Shown: positions 41,210-52,034, numbered from the stretch's first letter. The stretch is DNA of 64,000 nucleotides from Ariolimax columbianus (GCA_036924085.1 JAVGWX010000018.1:21117964-21181963); one strand, 5' to 3'. A program made the numbers and translations. The notes: generated by a model from the letters alone, not told the origin.

Positions 41210-42725
41210 AGGCAAGGTATTAGTGATGGTCTTATGGGTCCAGTAGGTGATGGTCTTATGTGTCTTGTAGGTGATGGTCTTATGTGTCCAGTAGGTGATG
41301 GTCTTATGTGTCTTGTAGGTGATGGTCTTATGTGTCTTGTAGGTGATGGTCTTATGTGTCTTGTAGGTGATAGTCTTATGTGTCTTGTAGGTGATGGTCT
41401 TATATGTCTTGTAGGTGATGGTCTTATGTGTCTAGTAGGTGATGGTCTTATGTGTCTTGTAGGTGATGGTCTTATGTATCCAGTAGGTGATGGTCTTATG
41501 TGTCCAGTAGGTGATGGTCTTATGTGTCTAGTAGGTGATGGTCCTATGTATCTTGTAGGTGATGGTCTTATGTGTCCAGTAGGTTATGGTCTTATGTGTC
41601 TAGTAGGTGATGGTCTTATGTATCTTGTAGGTGATGGTCTTATGTGTCCAGTAGGTGATGGTCTTATGTGTCCAGTAGGTGATGGTCTTATGTGTCTTGT
41701 AGGTGGTTGTCTTATGTGTCTTGTATGTGATGGTCTTATGTGTCTTGTAGGTGATGATCGTATGTGTCTTGTAGATGATGGTCTTATGTGTCCAGTAGGT
41801 GATGGTCTTATGTGTCCAGTAGGTGATGATCTTATGTGTCTTGTAGGTGATGGTCTTATGTTTCCAGTAGGTGATGGTCTTATGTGTCTTGTAGATGATG
41901 GTCTTATGTGTCCAGTAGGTGATGGTCTTATGTGTCTTGTAGGTGATGATCTTATGTGTCTTGTAGGTGATGGTCTTATGTGTCTTGTAGGTGATGGTCG
42001 TATGTGTCTTGTAGGTGATGGTCTTATGTGTCTTGTAGGTGATGGTCTTATGTTTCCAGTAGGTGATGGTCTTATAATGTGTCTTGTAGGTGATGGTCTT
42101 ATGTGTCTTGTAGGTGATGGTCTTATGTTTCCAGTAGGTTATGGTCGTATGTGTGTTGTAGGTGATGGTCTTATGTGTCCAGTAGGTTATGGTCTTATGT
42201 GTCCAGTAGGTGATGGTCTTATGTGACCAGTAGGTGATGGTCTTATGTGTCCAGTAAGTGATGGTCTTATGTGTCTTGTAGGTGATTGTCTTATGTGTCT
42301 TGTATGTGATGGTCTTATGTGTCTTGTAGGTGATGGTCGTATGTGTCTTGTAGGTGATGGTCTTATGTGTCCAGTAGGTGATGGTCTTGTGTGTCTTGTA
42401 GGTGATGGTCTTATGTGTCTTGTAGGTGATGGTCTTATGTGTCCAGTAGGTGATGGTCTTATGTGTCTTGTAGATGATGGTCTTATGTGTCCAGTAGGTG
42501 ATGGTCTTATGTGTCTTGTAGGTGATGGTCTTATGTGTCTTGTAGGTGATGGTCTTATGTGTCCAGTAGGTGATGGTCTTATATGTCTTGTAGGTGATGG
42601 TCTTATGTGTCCAGTAGGTGATGGTCTTATGTGTCCAGTAGGTGATTGTCTTATGTGTCTTGTAGGTGATGGTCTTATGTGTCCAGTAGGTGATTGTCTT
42701 ATGTGTCTTGTAGGTGATGGTCTTA
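41210..42725 (-). repeat. 24 bp minisatellite grown inside an RNH copy, about 63 copies
   Basis: The plus-strand unit is GTAGGTGATGGTCTTATG plus TGTCTT or TGTCCA. On the minus strand the 8-residue period HIRPSPTG/HIRPSPTR corresponds to the retroelement's HMWPSPxx segment just before DKLYG. The 24 bp period keeps frames open for 340 codons on the plus strand (GDGLMCLV/GDGLMCPV). None of these is a gene. Confidence 0.95.
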
Positions 42726-42769
42726 CGTAACGTAGCTTCGATTTGTATTTTACATAAAAACGGTCAGGG

Positions 42770-42957
42770 TCGTGGTTCCTTCCTCTAGTCGACCCAGCCG
42801 TAAATGGGTACCCGACGTATGAGTTATGGTAGGTAAGAACAGTAAAGAAAGGAACATGCCACCCCCACCTCACGTAGACTGCAGCTTAGTACATGAAGAG
42901 TTTTCTTCATCCCCGACGGCAGTGGTTGCCATGGGACTGACCTTTACCTCTAAATGA
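42770..42957 (+). repeat. SINE-B body, 5' truncated
   Basis: GTCGACCCAGCCGTAAATGG, CCCGACGTATGAGTTATGG, GCAGCTTAGTACATGAAGAG, TGGGACTGACCTTTACC match 145-306. Confidence 0.75.
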
Positions 42958-43166
42958 GCCACAATTATCCATTTTAATATACATTTGATTACTTGTAACT
43001 TTACAGGTTCGACTTATTGATTACGGTGACACGGATAACAACCGAAGCAGCAACGACAAAGCTACAGACTTTCATAAATTGGTGCCTGCTCAGAAACAGA
43101 TGGGTTGGTATGGTATGATATGTGGAAATCGAAAGTGGTTCGTACAACAACTTTATTGCGCCACGA

Positions 43167-43196
<30 letters not shown>
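43167..43196 (+). repeat. Poly-C run followed by (CA)n
   Basis: About 16 C then ACACACACACACAC. Confidence 0.85.
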
Positions 43197-43199
<3 letters not shown>

Positions 43200-43317
43200 A
43201 TGTGTTCAGTACCTTTCATTCCTGAGAGTACTCTGTAGGTCCCACGGTGGTTCTGAAATTGTCCTCTGACTTAGTCATGTACCCATTTATAGCTGGGTCG
43301 ACTGGAAGTAGGTTACT

Positions 43318-43585
43318 ATTGTGTGTGCCCTGAAAAGGACGTTAAGTGGTGGGTTGGCAGTAGCTTTCCTCACATCCCGAACGTGCTGATGAAGGTGAAC
43401 CTAGATCCTCCAGGCGGTTGTGCTACGCTTACTTCATTTTGGTGTCACTCACTACTACGGGGATCACGTCGATCCCCCACCCGTCAGCCAGGCTGCCATG
43501 AAAACAGCCCTAGGAAGCCGAGGTGAGGGTCTTGGCCAGTATGTTCTGCCTGATCCTGACTAACATGTTCGGTCAGTATATTTCG
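43318..43585 (+). repeat. Repeat C copy, unexpanded
   Basis: TGAAAAGGACGTTAAGTGG, AGTAGCTTTCCTCACATC, GATCCTCCAGGCGGTTGTG, ACTACTACGGGGATCACG, AGCCAGGCTGCCATG, then GAGGGTCTTGGCCAGTATG and GTTCGGTCAGTATATTTC. The last two blocks are an ancestral two-copy version of the 46683-47466 array. Confidence 0.8.
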
Positions 43586-43599
43586 CATGACCAGAAGTG

Positions 43600-44155
43600 A
43601 GTCTTCCTCCCCAGGTGATCAGGTAGTAATCTTTACACTCCTTACAGACCACAACAGACTGAGATACGATCGGTTCAACAAACTAAGAACAGGACACACA
43701 GGTAAATGTGATCGCTGCAGTGACAAAATGGCTGCTGAGCATCTGCAACAAAGGTGTCCAACAGACGAGGAACGGAGAAAGCACTTGTGGCCATCACCGA
43801 TACCATGCCCATCAGCGATACCATGCCCATCAGCGATACCATGCCCATCACCGATACCATGCCCATCACCGATACCATGCCCATCAGCGATACCATGCCC
43901 ATCACCGATACCATGCCCATCACCGATACCATGCCCATCACCGATACCATGCCCATCAGCGATACCATGCCCATCAGCGATACCATGCCCATCAGCGATA
44001 CCATGCCCATCACCGATACCATGCCCATCAGCGATACCATGCCCGGAAAAGCTCTATGCAGATAACAACAGCCTCGGATCAACCGCAGCTTTCTTTACAT
44101 ATATTCAAGATAGCGTTTGAAAGTGTGCAAAGAAGAACAAGAAGAAGAAGACCTT
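43600..44155 (+). pseudogene. RNH retrotransposon C-terminus with in-frame repeat expansion
   Basis: One uninterrupted frame: QVVIFTLLTDHNRLRYDRFN, KCDRCSDKMAAEHLQQRCPT, RRKHLWPSPIPCPS repeated, then EKLYADNNSLGSTAAFF and a stop at 44118-44120. The zinc-binding-like C-x-x-C...H...C set and the KLYxxxxxL motif are kept on both sides of the expansion. A (GAA)n-like tail is at 44129-44150. 5' truncated, without RNase H, so not functional. Confidence 0.8.
43791..44042 (+). repeat. 18 bp minisatellite, exactly 14 copies, within the RNH frame
   Basis: The unit CCATCACCGATACCATGC or CCATCAGCGATACCATGC (252 bp in total) encodes SPIPCP or SAIPCP. One unit corresponds to the normal WPSPIP... segment of RNH. 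Confidence 0.95.
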
Positions 44156-44574
44156 TCATGGCTGGGAACCGTGTCATAATACGGCTAGTAGATCCACATT
44201 TATCCCTGCAGGTTTGAGACCTGTGTGTCAGTCATCCACTCGCACCATATCAATCCATTCTGAAGGTCTGCAACTTCTATACATTACTGTTTTCCAGATG
44301 ATACATCAACGCCATTGGTCGGTATGAACGATGCTGTGTACATATCTGGCCTAGAAAAAGTTTAATAATGCAATATTTTTTGAAAGTGAGCCATTGGTTA
44401 CTCAAGTTGACTTATTACCGTACACTTTAAACAGCATATGGTTCCAATAGTTGCAGCATTGTGACATTTTTTATTCCATTTTGTGTCCGACGATCTGCTA
44501 GCTCTAGTTTTGTTAACCGATCTCTCATAGTCACCTCGAGAGCTTTTAGCAAACATCATCTTCGTCGTCGTTTG
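44156..44574. other. Unassigned stretch
   Basis: No feature was recognised. Confidence 0.3.
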
Positions 44575-44575
44575 G

Positions 44576-44670
<95 letters not shown>

Positions 44671-45209
44671 CATCCATCCATCCATCCATCCATCCATCCA
44701 TCCATCCATCCATCCATCCATCCATCCATCCATCCATCCATCCATCCATCCATCCATCCATCCATCCATCCATCCATCCATCCATCCATCCATCCATCCA
44801 TCCATCCATCCATCCATCCATCCATCCATCCATCCATCCATCCATCCATCCATCCATCCATCCATCCATCCATCCATCCATCCATCCATCCATCCATCCA
44901 TCCATCCATCCATCCATCCATCCATCCATCCATCCATCCATCCATCCATCCATCCATCCATCCATCCATCCATCCATCCATCCATCCATCCATCCATCCA
45001 TCCATCCATCCATCCATCCATCCATCCATCCATCCATCCATCCATCCATCCATCCATCCATCCATCCATCCATCCATCCATCCATCCATCCATCCATCCA
45101 TCCATCCATCCATCCATCCATCCATCCATCCATCCATCCATCCATCCATCCATCCATCCATCCCCCTCTCCCTCCCCCTCCCCCTCCCCCTCTCCCTCTC
45201 CCTCTCCCT

Positions 45210-45256
<47 letters not shown>

Positions 45257-45292
45257 TCTCTTTCTCTTTCTTTCTTTCTCTTTCTTTCTCAA
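44575..45292 (+). repeat. Compound microsatellite of about 0.7 kb
   Basis: About 95 bp of (TCTA)n is followed by about 495 bp of uninterrupted (CATC)n, then CCCTCT, CT and CTTT runs and an AT-rich end. The open frames it makes (MDGW or PSIH repeats) are artefacts. Confidence 0.98.
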
Positions 45293-45389
45293 TATATATA
45301 TAAATATACAGTATCTGTTAGCCCCTTGAATATGCGATCGCCTATATTTGAGACTGGTAGGGATGGAAGGCGTAAAGTAGAGCAAAAAA

Positions 45390-45660
45390 GGCAAAGGCCG
45401 CCGTCCATCGTAGACGATGATGGCATAATGTATTTTCTAGCGATATTTTTTGTAAGGATTAACTGGGCTACTTTTTATCCTCACTCTCTCATACGAGCCA
45501 CTCGACCCCAGTGGCAAGTCAAGAACAAGCCGACTATGGGGCGACTACGAGATGCAGGGACTCCGCATCAAGCACACGTGAAAAAGATGGCGGATTCCTT
45601 AGTCGAACCCACACTACCCGATCACGAGGTCGACGGCTTAACCACTTCGCCACGGAATCC
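45390..45660 (-). repeat. SINE-D copy
   Basis: On the minus strand: tRNA head (CGTGGCGAAGTGGTTAAGCC, GGGTTCGACTA), then GTCGCCCCATAGTCGGC, GAGAGAGTGAGGATAAAAAG and CTACGATGGACGGCGGCC. Confidence 0.85.
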
Positions 45661-46565
45661 TCAAAATTCGAGCCAGGTATACCCAAAAGCCTGCCAGGCG
45701 CCACCTATGCCGCTCCGCTAACCAGATAACCAAGACCTGATCTTATACCCAGACAGTTCCCCTTTTGCAACATATCTCTATTTGATGCATTCACCCCTTT
45801 CCTTCATGACTCATTACCTCATCTTTTGCTTGTATGTTGTTCTTGATAAAGAAGCGTAGGTTTCCTTTCTGTTTTCCGTTTAGCGCGGTATTTGGCCACA
45901 CCTAAACATGTTTTGTTTTTAAAACACAGAATCCGGAATAAAATGCGCATTAATATTGTCTATTCTGTGTTGATTACCACTGGCTATTATTTTCGTTCGA
46001 GATATTTGCAGTTGATAAACCAGATACACGATATAAAAGAAATGCCCATTACACTGTTTTCCGCCTACTAAACACTACCTGTCATTGGAAGAAATGACCA
46101 GCCCGATCCGGCATGCAAGGCAATCAGTGGAATATGGAATCTTGCTGTCACAAATTGATGTATGCTAACGGTAGTCATTAGAATGGTTTCAGTACGGGCT
46201 CGCTATATCAAGGCAATGATGGACGGTCGATGATTGTCGTTGTTCTCCATAAATGCAGTGATCGTCAAGACGGGGGTAAGATTTTGCTCTCCAGTAATCA
46301 AGAGACGAGGATTGAGATCCCACGTGAAGCATATGTTTTATTTAGTTTTGGGAGGAAATTGAACTTAGCTTGAACACTGGGCGGCGACTACCTGGAGAAT
46401 TCCCTTTATGTTCTCGAAAGCTGCCCGTTCTGAAGTTCGTCACTTTCGACTAATGTTCTCTGTGTTATTTGGTATCGTGTTTGTAGGGAGTCTTTTAATA
46501 TTCATTTAGGTACTGAAGAATGTGTGCCTAGGTTCTGCTCGTTGTAGTGCATTGCAGTGCTGCTC
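45661..46565. other. Unassigned stretch
   Basis: No gene or window-shared repeat was recognised. Confidence 0.3.
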
Positions 46566-46682
46566 AGCAAGATCACTCTGCTGGGATCACGGTATCGATC
46601 CACACCTCGTTGTCCAGGCTGGTGGGACACAGCCTGGTTGTGTGTGGACGTGAGATGAGGTCATGGTCACCTGACGTAGTTG
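46566..46682 (+). repeat. Repeat C fragment leading into an array
   Basis: GATCACTCTGCTGGGATCAC, TCGATCCACACCTCGTTG and CAGGCTGGTGGGACACAGCC match the centre of C (compare 12690-12735 and 43450-43500). It ends exactly where the array starts. Confidence 0.65.
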
Positions 46683-47466
46683 AGGGTCTTGGCCAGTATG
46701 TTTCACCTGACGTCAGGTGTGATCTTGGTCAGTATGTTTCACCTGACGTCAGGTGTGATCTTGGCCAGTATGTTTCTCCTGACGTGAGGTGTGATCTTGG
46801 TCAGTATGTTTCACCTGACGTGAGGTGTGGGTCTTGGTCAATATGTTTCACGTGACGCGAGGTGTGATCTTGGTCAGTATGTTTCACCTGACGTAAGGTA
46901 TGATCTTGGTCAGTATGTTTCACCTGACGTAAGGTGTGATCTTGGTCAGTATGTTTCATCTGACGTGAGGTGTGGGTCTTGGTCAATATGTTTCACCTGA
47001 CGTGAGGTGTGATCTTGGTCAGTATGTTATACCTGACGGGAGGTGTGATCTTGGTCAGTATGTTTCACCTGACGTTAGGAGGGGGTCTTGGTCAGCATGT
47101 TTCACCTGACGTTAGGTGGTGGTCTTGGTCAGTATGTTTCACCTGACGTTAGGTGAGGATCTTGGTCAGTATGTTATACCTGACGTTAGGTGGGGATCTT
47201 GGTCAGTATGTTTCACCTGACGTTAGGTGGGGGTCTTGGTCAGTATGTTTCTCCTTCGTTAGATGGGGATCTTGGTCAGTATGTTTCACCTGACGTTATG
47301 AGGGGGTCTTGGTCAGTATGTTTCACCTGACGTTAGGTGGTGGTCTTGGTCAGTATGTTTCACCTGACGTTAGGTGGGGGTCTTGGTCAGTATGTTTCTC
47401 CTTCGTTAGATGGGGATCTTGGTCAGTATGTTTCACCTGACGTTAGGTGGGGGTCTTGGTCAGTAC
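46683..47466 (+). repeat. 36-37 bp minisatellite derived from repeat C, about 21 copies
   Basis: The unit is GGGTCTTGGTCAGTATG, TTTCACCTGACGT and YAGGTGTG-like. The first two units hold the perfect 16 bp palindrome CACCTGACGTCAGGTG (46704-46719 and 46740-46755). Later ones have ACGTGAGG or ACGTTAGG. The seed is the GGTCTTGGCCAGTATG block at 43527-43580. Confidence 0.93.
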
Positions 47467-47717
47467 GTTACACCTTTGCCAGAAAGGGAACAAAGTTGCC
47501 AGGAATGTGTGACATTTATTTGTTAGGCACGGAGTGTTAGACTTCCTGTTTTCGATTTCTCACCTATTGGGAACAATACTTGACCATTCCATTCCTTGCT
47601 GTAATTCTACCACTAATTGTATGTTAAGATGCCCATTTAGAACTGGGTAGACTGGGAGGCTCTGAGGCTCCTGTCCGAAATATTTGTGTTTTCCAAATGC
47701 ATGTCCACATCCGTTTC

Positions 47718-47965
47718 TTTTTTTTTTTTTTTTTTTTTTGCGTTCGCCTTATTTATCTATTCCCCAAGGCGTGTGTGGTTTTTATTTTGCGCCTGTCGGC
47801 CCAGTGCATCCGACTTCAGCATGCATTTTATGTAAGGGTCTGCTTCCTCCTGCATTTTCTAAGGGTTTGCTTCCCCGGGGTAACGGCCGGTGCTGTGATG
47901 GGGATCGAACCCAGCACCTTCTGCTTGTGAGCCGTGCCACTTAACCACTAGGCCACGCCGTCCCC
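47718..47965 (-). repeat. SINE-A insertion with target-site duplication
   Basis: T-run at 47718-47739 (tail on the minus strand), GCGTTCGCC, GCGCCTGTCGGCCCAGTG, the B box inverse GGGATCGAACCC and the head GCCACGCCGTCCCC. Flanked by CCACATCCGTTTC at 47705-47717 and its copy ending at 47979. Confidence 0.9.
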
Positions 47966-48096
47966 CCCACATCCGTTTCAAACTCAAAGAGTTAAAAATA
48001 TAAGAAAACGCCGCCATGACAGTATTACTTTATGTCTTTCGTTCACTCTATCTCTCTCCGCATGTTTTATTTATCTTATTCCTCTGCACATTCTGA

Positions 48097-48369
48097 GAAT
48101 TCCGTGGCGAAGTGGTTAAGCCGTCGGCCTCATGATCAGGTGGTGTGGATTCGACTCTGGACTCCGCCGTCTTTTTCACGGGTGCTTGATGCGGAGTCCA
48201 CTGCATCTCGTAGTCGCCCCCTTAGTCGTCTTGTCCTTGACTTGCTACTGGGGTCGGACGGCTCGACACGAGAGAGTGAGGATAAAAAGTATCGCAGTTA
48301 ATCCTTACACAAAATATCCCTAGCAAAATAAATGATGTCATCTTCGTCTACGATGGACAGCGGCCTTTG
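48097..48369 (+). repeat. SINE-D copy
   Basis: Head TCCGTGGCGAAGTGGTTAAG, B box GGATTCGACTC, body GTCGTCTTGTCCTTGAC, end CTACGATGGACAGCGGCC. Possible target duplication TGCACAWT at 48084-48091 and 48372-48379. Confidence 0.85.
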
Positions 48370-48390
48370 TATGCACAATCTTAACTATTC

Positions 48391-48840
48391 TTCTTCTTCT
48401 TCTTCTTCTTCTTCATCATCGTACGTAGTCAGACGTCAACCTTTATTTTTTCGAAAAAAGCAGCGGTCATCCTGAGGCTGTCGACACTGCCATAGAGCTT
48501 GTCTAGTGTTGCCACTGGTGATGGCCACATCTGCTTTCTCTGATCCTCGTATGTCGGGCAGTTTTGCAGCAAATGCTCAGCGGTCATTTTCCCGGTACCA
48601 CACGGGTATTCAACAGTGCCACATATCTTCAATTTGTTGAATAGGTGGTACCTCAGTCTATTGTGGCCAGTGCGAAGTCTGAAGACCACGACCTGCTCTC
48701 TTCTGTTCAACTGGTAATAGGCATCGTTTTTTGTGTAGCCAGTATGTTCGGTTTCCCATTTGGTCATGTATCTAGCTCTAATAAGCCGTTTTGACTCTTC
48801 GTATGTCACACTAGGATCTGGTTGGGGTAGTTTTGCACCT
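48391..48840 (-). pseudogene. RNH retrotransposon 3' fragment with target-site duplication
   Basis: The minus-strand frame is open from the 5' junction to a stop at 48429: YEESKRLIRARYMTKWETEH, VVVFRLRTGHNRLRYHLFNK, CGTGKMTAEHLLQNCP, MWPSPVATLDKLYGSVDSLR. One expected Cys is Tyr (EYPCG), so the zinc-binding-like set is damaged. A (GAA)n tail is at 48391-48414. Flanking TCTTAACTATTC (48379-48390) and TCTTAACTGTTC (48841-48852) differ at one base. Confidence 0.88.
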
Positions 48841-49020
48841 TCTTAACTGTTCAAATTGGAAGAAAAAAACACACAAAACAAAACAAATTTTGCTAGCTGT
48901 CTCAAAAGCTGTCGCTATTATCATATGCGTGTACCGCAGTTCTTGTCATGTAATGAGTTGTAGACTTTCAAACTACACCAGCAGTCAAACACGATACTCG
49001 TTTCAGTCGATTAATTTGTC

Positions 49021-49374
49021 TTGGCTTGGCTTCGTTCGTTCTCAATCTCCCGGCACCAAACCCTGAAAGGGCCTAAGTAGCAGAATGTAGTCTAGAGAAC
49101 GGAATGCGTTGTGTCGTAGTTTACAGCTTGACCGCGATATTTGCACCTTTCGGTCCAACACATCCGACTTCAGTAAGCACATTTTGAGTACCGGGTTAGC
49201 ATTCCCTCTTCGATCTCTTCTACTTAGCCAATCTGCTGTGTTGCAGCCTGTTATCCAGGATCACCCCGTGGAGGTGTAGAAAGGTCTTGATAGCTCTGGT
49301 TCGCTGGCCCTGACGCTAGCAGTCAGCTATGGGTCGCTGACTACTGCAGCTCATGCGCTGCTCAGCATCGTGAT
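49021..49374 (+). repeat. Repeat E, full reference copy
   Basis: GGCTTCGTTCGTTCTCAATC, AGAACGGAATGCGTTGTG, ACAGCTTGACCGCGATATTT, TCCGACTTCAGTAAGC, TTATCCAGGATCACCCCGTG, TGGCCCTGACGCTAGCAG, CTGCAGCTCATGCGCTGCTC. It carries one copy of the block amplified in other copies. Confidence 0.85.
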
Positions 49375-49439
49375 ATCTTTGATTTATTTCAAAGTATATG
49401 TTTATCCTCGCATGAATTTTCGGTATTCATCTAGACATG

Positions 49440-50290
49440 TCATATTTCCTTTACGTTGTGTACGAGCCATTGTTGATGAGACTGTGTCCCTGTGTGTTGT
49501 TCCCTGTCACTGACAGAGGCCTCTTGGTCTCAACACGGGTCTCGTTGTGTAGCTGTTCCCGTGTTCATGTTATGTTATATAACGTTATGTTTATTTTATG
49601 TTTCTTTCCTGTCGAGTTGGCTGTATGTTTCTGTTACCTATTTGTTCAGGTGTGGTGTCTGAGCTATACTTATTTATGTTATTGTCAGGTTGTTTATGTG
49701 CTGGTATGTTTATGTTATGTTTATGTTGTCTGAGCTATACGTGTTTATGTTATTGTGAGGTTGTTTATGTGCTGGTTTGTTTATGTTATGTTTATGTTGT
49801 CTGAGCTATACTTATTAATGTTGTTATCAGGTCATGTTTATGTTGTTGCCAAGTTATGTTTATGTTATGTTTTTGTTGTTTGAGCTATACCTGCTTATGT
49901 TGTTGCCAAGTTTTATTTATGTTATGTTTATGTTGTCTGAGCTACACTTGTTAATGTTGTTATCAGGTCATGTTTATGTTATGTTTATGTTATTGTATGT
50001 TGTCTGATCTATATTTATTAATATTGTTCTCAGCTATGTTGTGTATGTTTTCTGAGCTATACTTGTTTATATTGTTATGAAGTTTTGTTTATGTTATGTT
50101 TGTTACGTTTATTTTATGTTTATGTTTTGGCTATGTTAATGTTTTTTATGTTAATGTTATGTGTATGTTATGTTTATGTTCTGAGCAGTTCTCATAGCTA
50201 TGCTTCTTTAAATTGTTATACAGTTTAAATTATGTTATGTTTATGTTATTTATATCTTATGTTTATGTTATGGTGTTTTTGAAATGATGC
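49440..50290 (+). repeat. Degenerate TTATGT-rich array, about 70 bp higher-order unit
   Basis: TTATGTTTATGTTGTCTGAG and CTATACTTATTTATGTT recur with loose spacing (CTGAGCTATA near 49660, 49729, 49801, 49937, 50047). An old, eroded array directly after an E copy. Confidence 0.85.
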
Positions 50291-50668
50291 TTGTTCGTGC
50301 TGTTAGTGGCACATGTGTGACAAAGAAGTTAGTGTGTCTTTATCTCGTTTTAGTGAGATCAAAATAATTTTAGATATGCTCTAGTCTACCCATCTATTAT
50401 TGAGTACCTGGTTTACAGTTACTGAAGGTAGGGTAATGGACCGTTTCATCTGCATGTGAAGCATATGTCTTCAACAAACACACACCAAGTCGTCAAACGT
50501 TGATCTGTCCATTTTTATTGAATATTTCGTGACTTGAAGTTTCTACATGATGAGGTAGCCATCACCATGGACAATCCTCCCTTAGTCACCTTCTACGACT
50601 TGCCTGGCAGGTTAATTACTATTGTTTCAGTCATTTCGGACCCCGGCAACACTCGGATGATTAATTCA
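50291..50668. other. Unassigned stretch
   Basis: No feature was recognised. Confidence 0.3.
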
Positions 50669-50728
50669 TATACTTACTTACTTACTTACTTACTTGCTTG
50701 CTTGCTTGCTTGCTTGTTTGCTTGCTTG

Positions 50729-50764
<36 letters not shown>
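50669..50764 (+). repeat. TACT/TTGC tetranucleotide microsatellite
   Basis: (TACT)n, then (TGCT)n, then (TACT)n again. Confidence 0.95.
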
Positions 50765-51139
50765 ATTCCAATACCCAATTATACAGTCTTGCTCCAGGAG
50801 CTGTCTAGGATATTTGTCTCAGGAACATAGATTAGCCTAATCATAGTAGGCGAAGCAGAGGCCAGACAATGCTGAGCCTCTAAAGGTTGCGCTTAATAAG
50901 AAGTGCCCCAGATAGTATTCCTTACAGATTCCCTTTCAGTCATAATGGTCCCTCAGATACCATCAAAACAATGAATTGGATAGCCTGTCTGAGGCATTCA
51001 TGAATACCAGCTATAACTTCAGCAGAATGAACGTTGGATGGGCTCATGTACACGCTAGGATATGCAGAGACAGGCTAAATAAAGATGGACGGGACAAAAG
51101 GCAAACAGAAGACAGAGCGACATATTCAGAAATAATGAT

Positions 51140-51750
51140 AATTAGAAAGAATGTACTTCAAAGACAAATGGGGCAAAGAACATCCATGATCTGATACAGC
51201 AGAAGCAAACTACTTCTTTGCCAAGAAGAGATCCCAGTTATAATATCCTGACTGGGGACGGCGTGGCTTAGTGGTTAAGTGGCACGGCTCACAACCCGAA
51301 GGTGCTGGGTTCGATCCCCATCGCAGCACCGGCCGTTACCCTGGGGAAGCAAACCCTTAGAAAATGCAGGACGAAGCAGACCCTTACATAAAATGGACGA
51401 TGAAGTCGGATGCACTTGGCCGACAGGCGCAAAATAAAAACCATAGTTCAACGCACACGCCTTGGGAATTAGAGAAACAAGACGAACGCAAAATAAAAAA
51501 AATAAAAATATCCAGATTGTGAATCAGACCACCACTGCAGACTGATAAATCATCTGTTCAACAAATATAGACAAATCGACACACATACACATGCCCATAT
51601 GAGGAGAAGAAACAAACGGCGGGAAATTTTCTACAGATCTGCCGGTTCCATGAGAGGAGCAGAGTAACTACATGACCCTCCCAATCCCAGTCTGCGAGAT
51701 AAATTGTATGGCGACGAGAGAAGCTTGGAGAGGATTGTTGGATAAATGAG
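51140..51750 (+). pseudogene. Old RNH remnant split by SINE-A
   Basis: With the SINE ignored, frames recall the RNH C-terminus: CQEEIPVIISRL, LINHLFNKYRQIDTH, TYTCPYEEKKQTAGNFLQIC, then after a shift RDKLYGDERSLERIVG. The order EQVIIFRL, HLFNK, C-C...LQxC, DKLYG---L matches other copies. Several stops. It may start farther left (about 51000). Confidence 0.6.
51254..51506 (+). repeat. SINE-A copy
   Basis: GGGGACGGCGTGGCTTAGTG, B box GGGTTCGATCCCC, body GATGAAGTCGGATGCACTTG, GACAGGCGCAAAATAAAA, end GAACGCAAAATAAA. Possible short target repeat AATATCC at 51242-51248 and 51507-51513. Confidence 0.88.
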
Positions 51751-52034
51751 GGAAATAGATTGCGATTATTTGAGAGCGAACGAAGACGCTCCAAATATGC
51801 AATGGCTGGCGTGTAACTGTTGTTTAAGAAGGAATCAAAACATACGAGAGTGAGTTTAAAAAGTTGCCTTAATATTTTGTTATTGACAGAATGTGCCAAA
51901 TTGAGGTTTTTATTTGAATAACTGTTGAATAACATACAGCCTATTTCGCAACAAATAAAGAATAGTCCACTTCTATAACTGGCCCTTTTACAAGGAACCT
52001 GAATCCTAGAAATTACAGTAGCAGTTTAATAGCA

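Noticed and set aside
41204..42226. 340-codon GDGLMCLV/GDGLMCPV repeat protein
   Set aside because: It is a by-product of the 24 bp minisatellite. The flanks show the array is antisense to an RNH retrotransposon end.
44461..45394. Open frames of 160-280 codons with MDGW or PSIH repeats
   Set aside because: Pure tetranucleotide microsatellite read in several frames.
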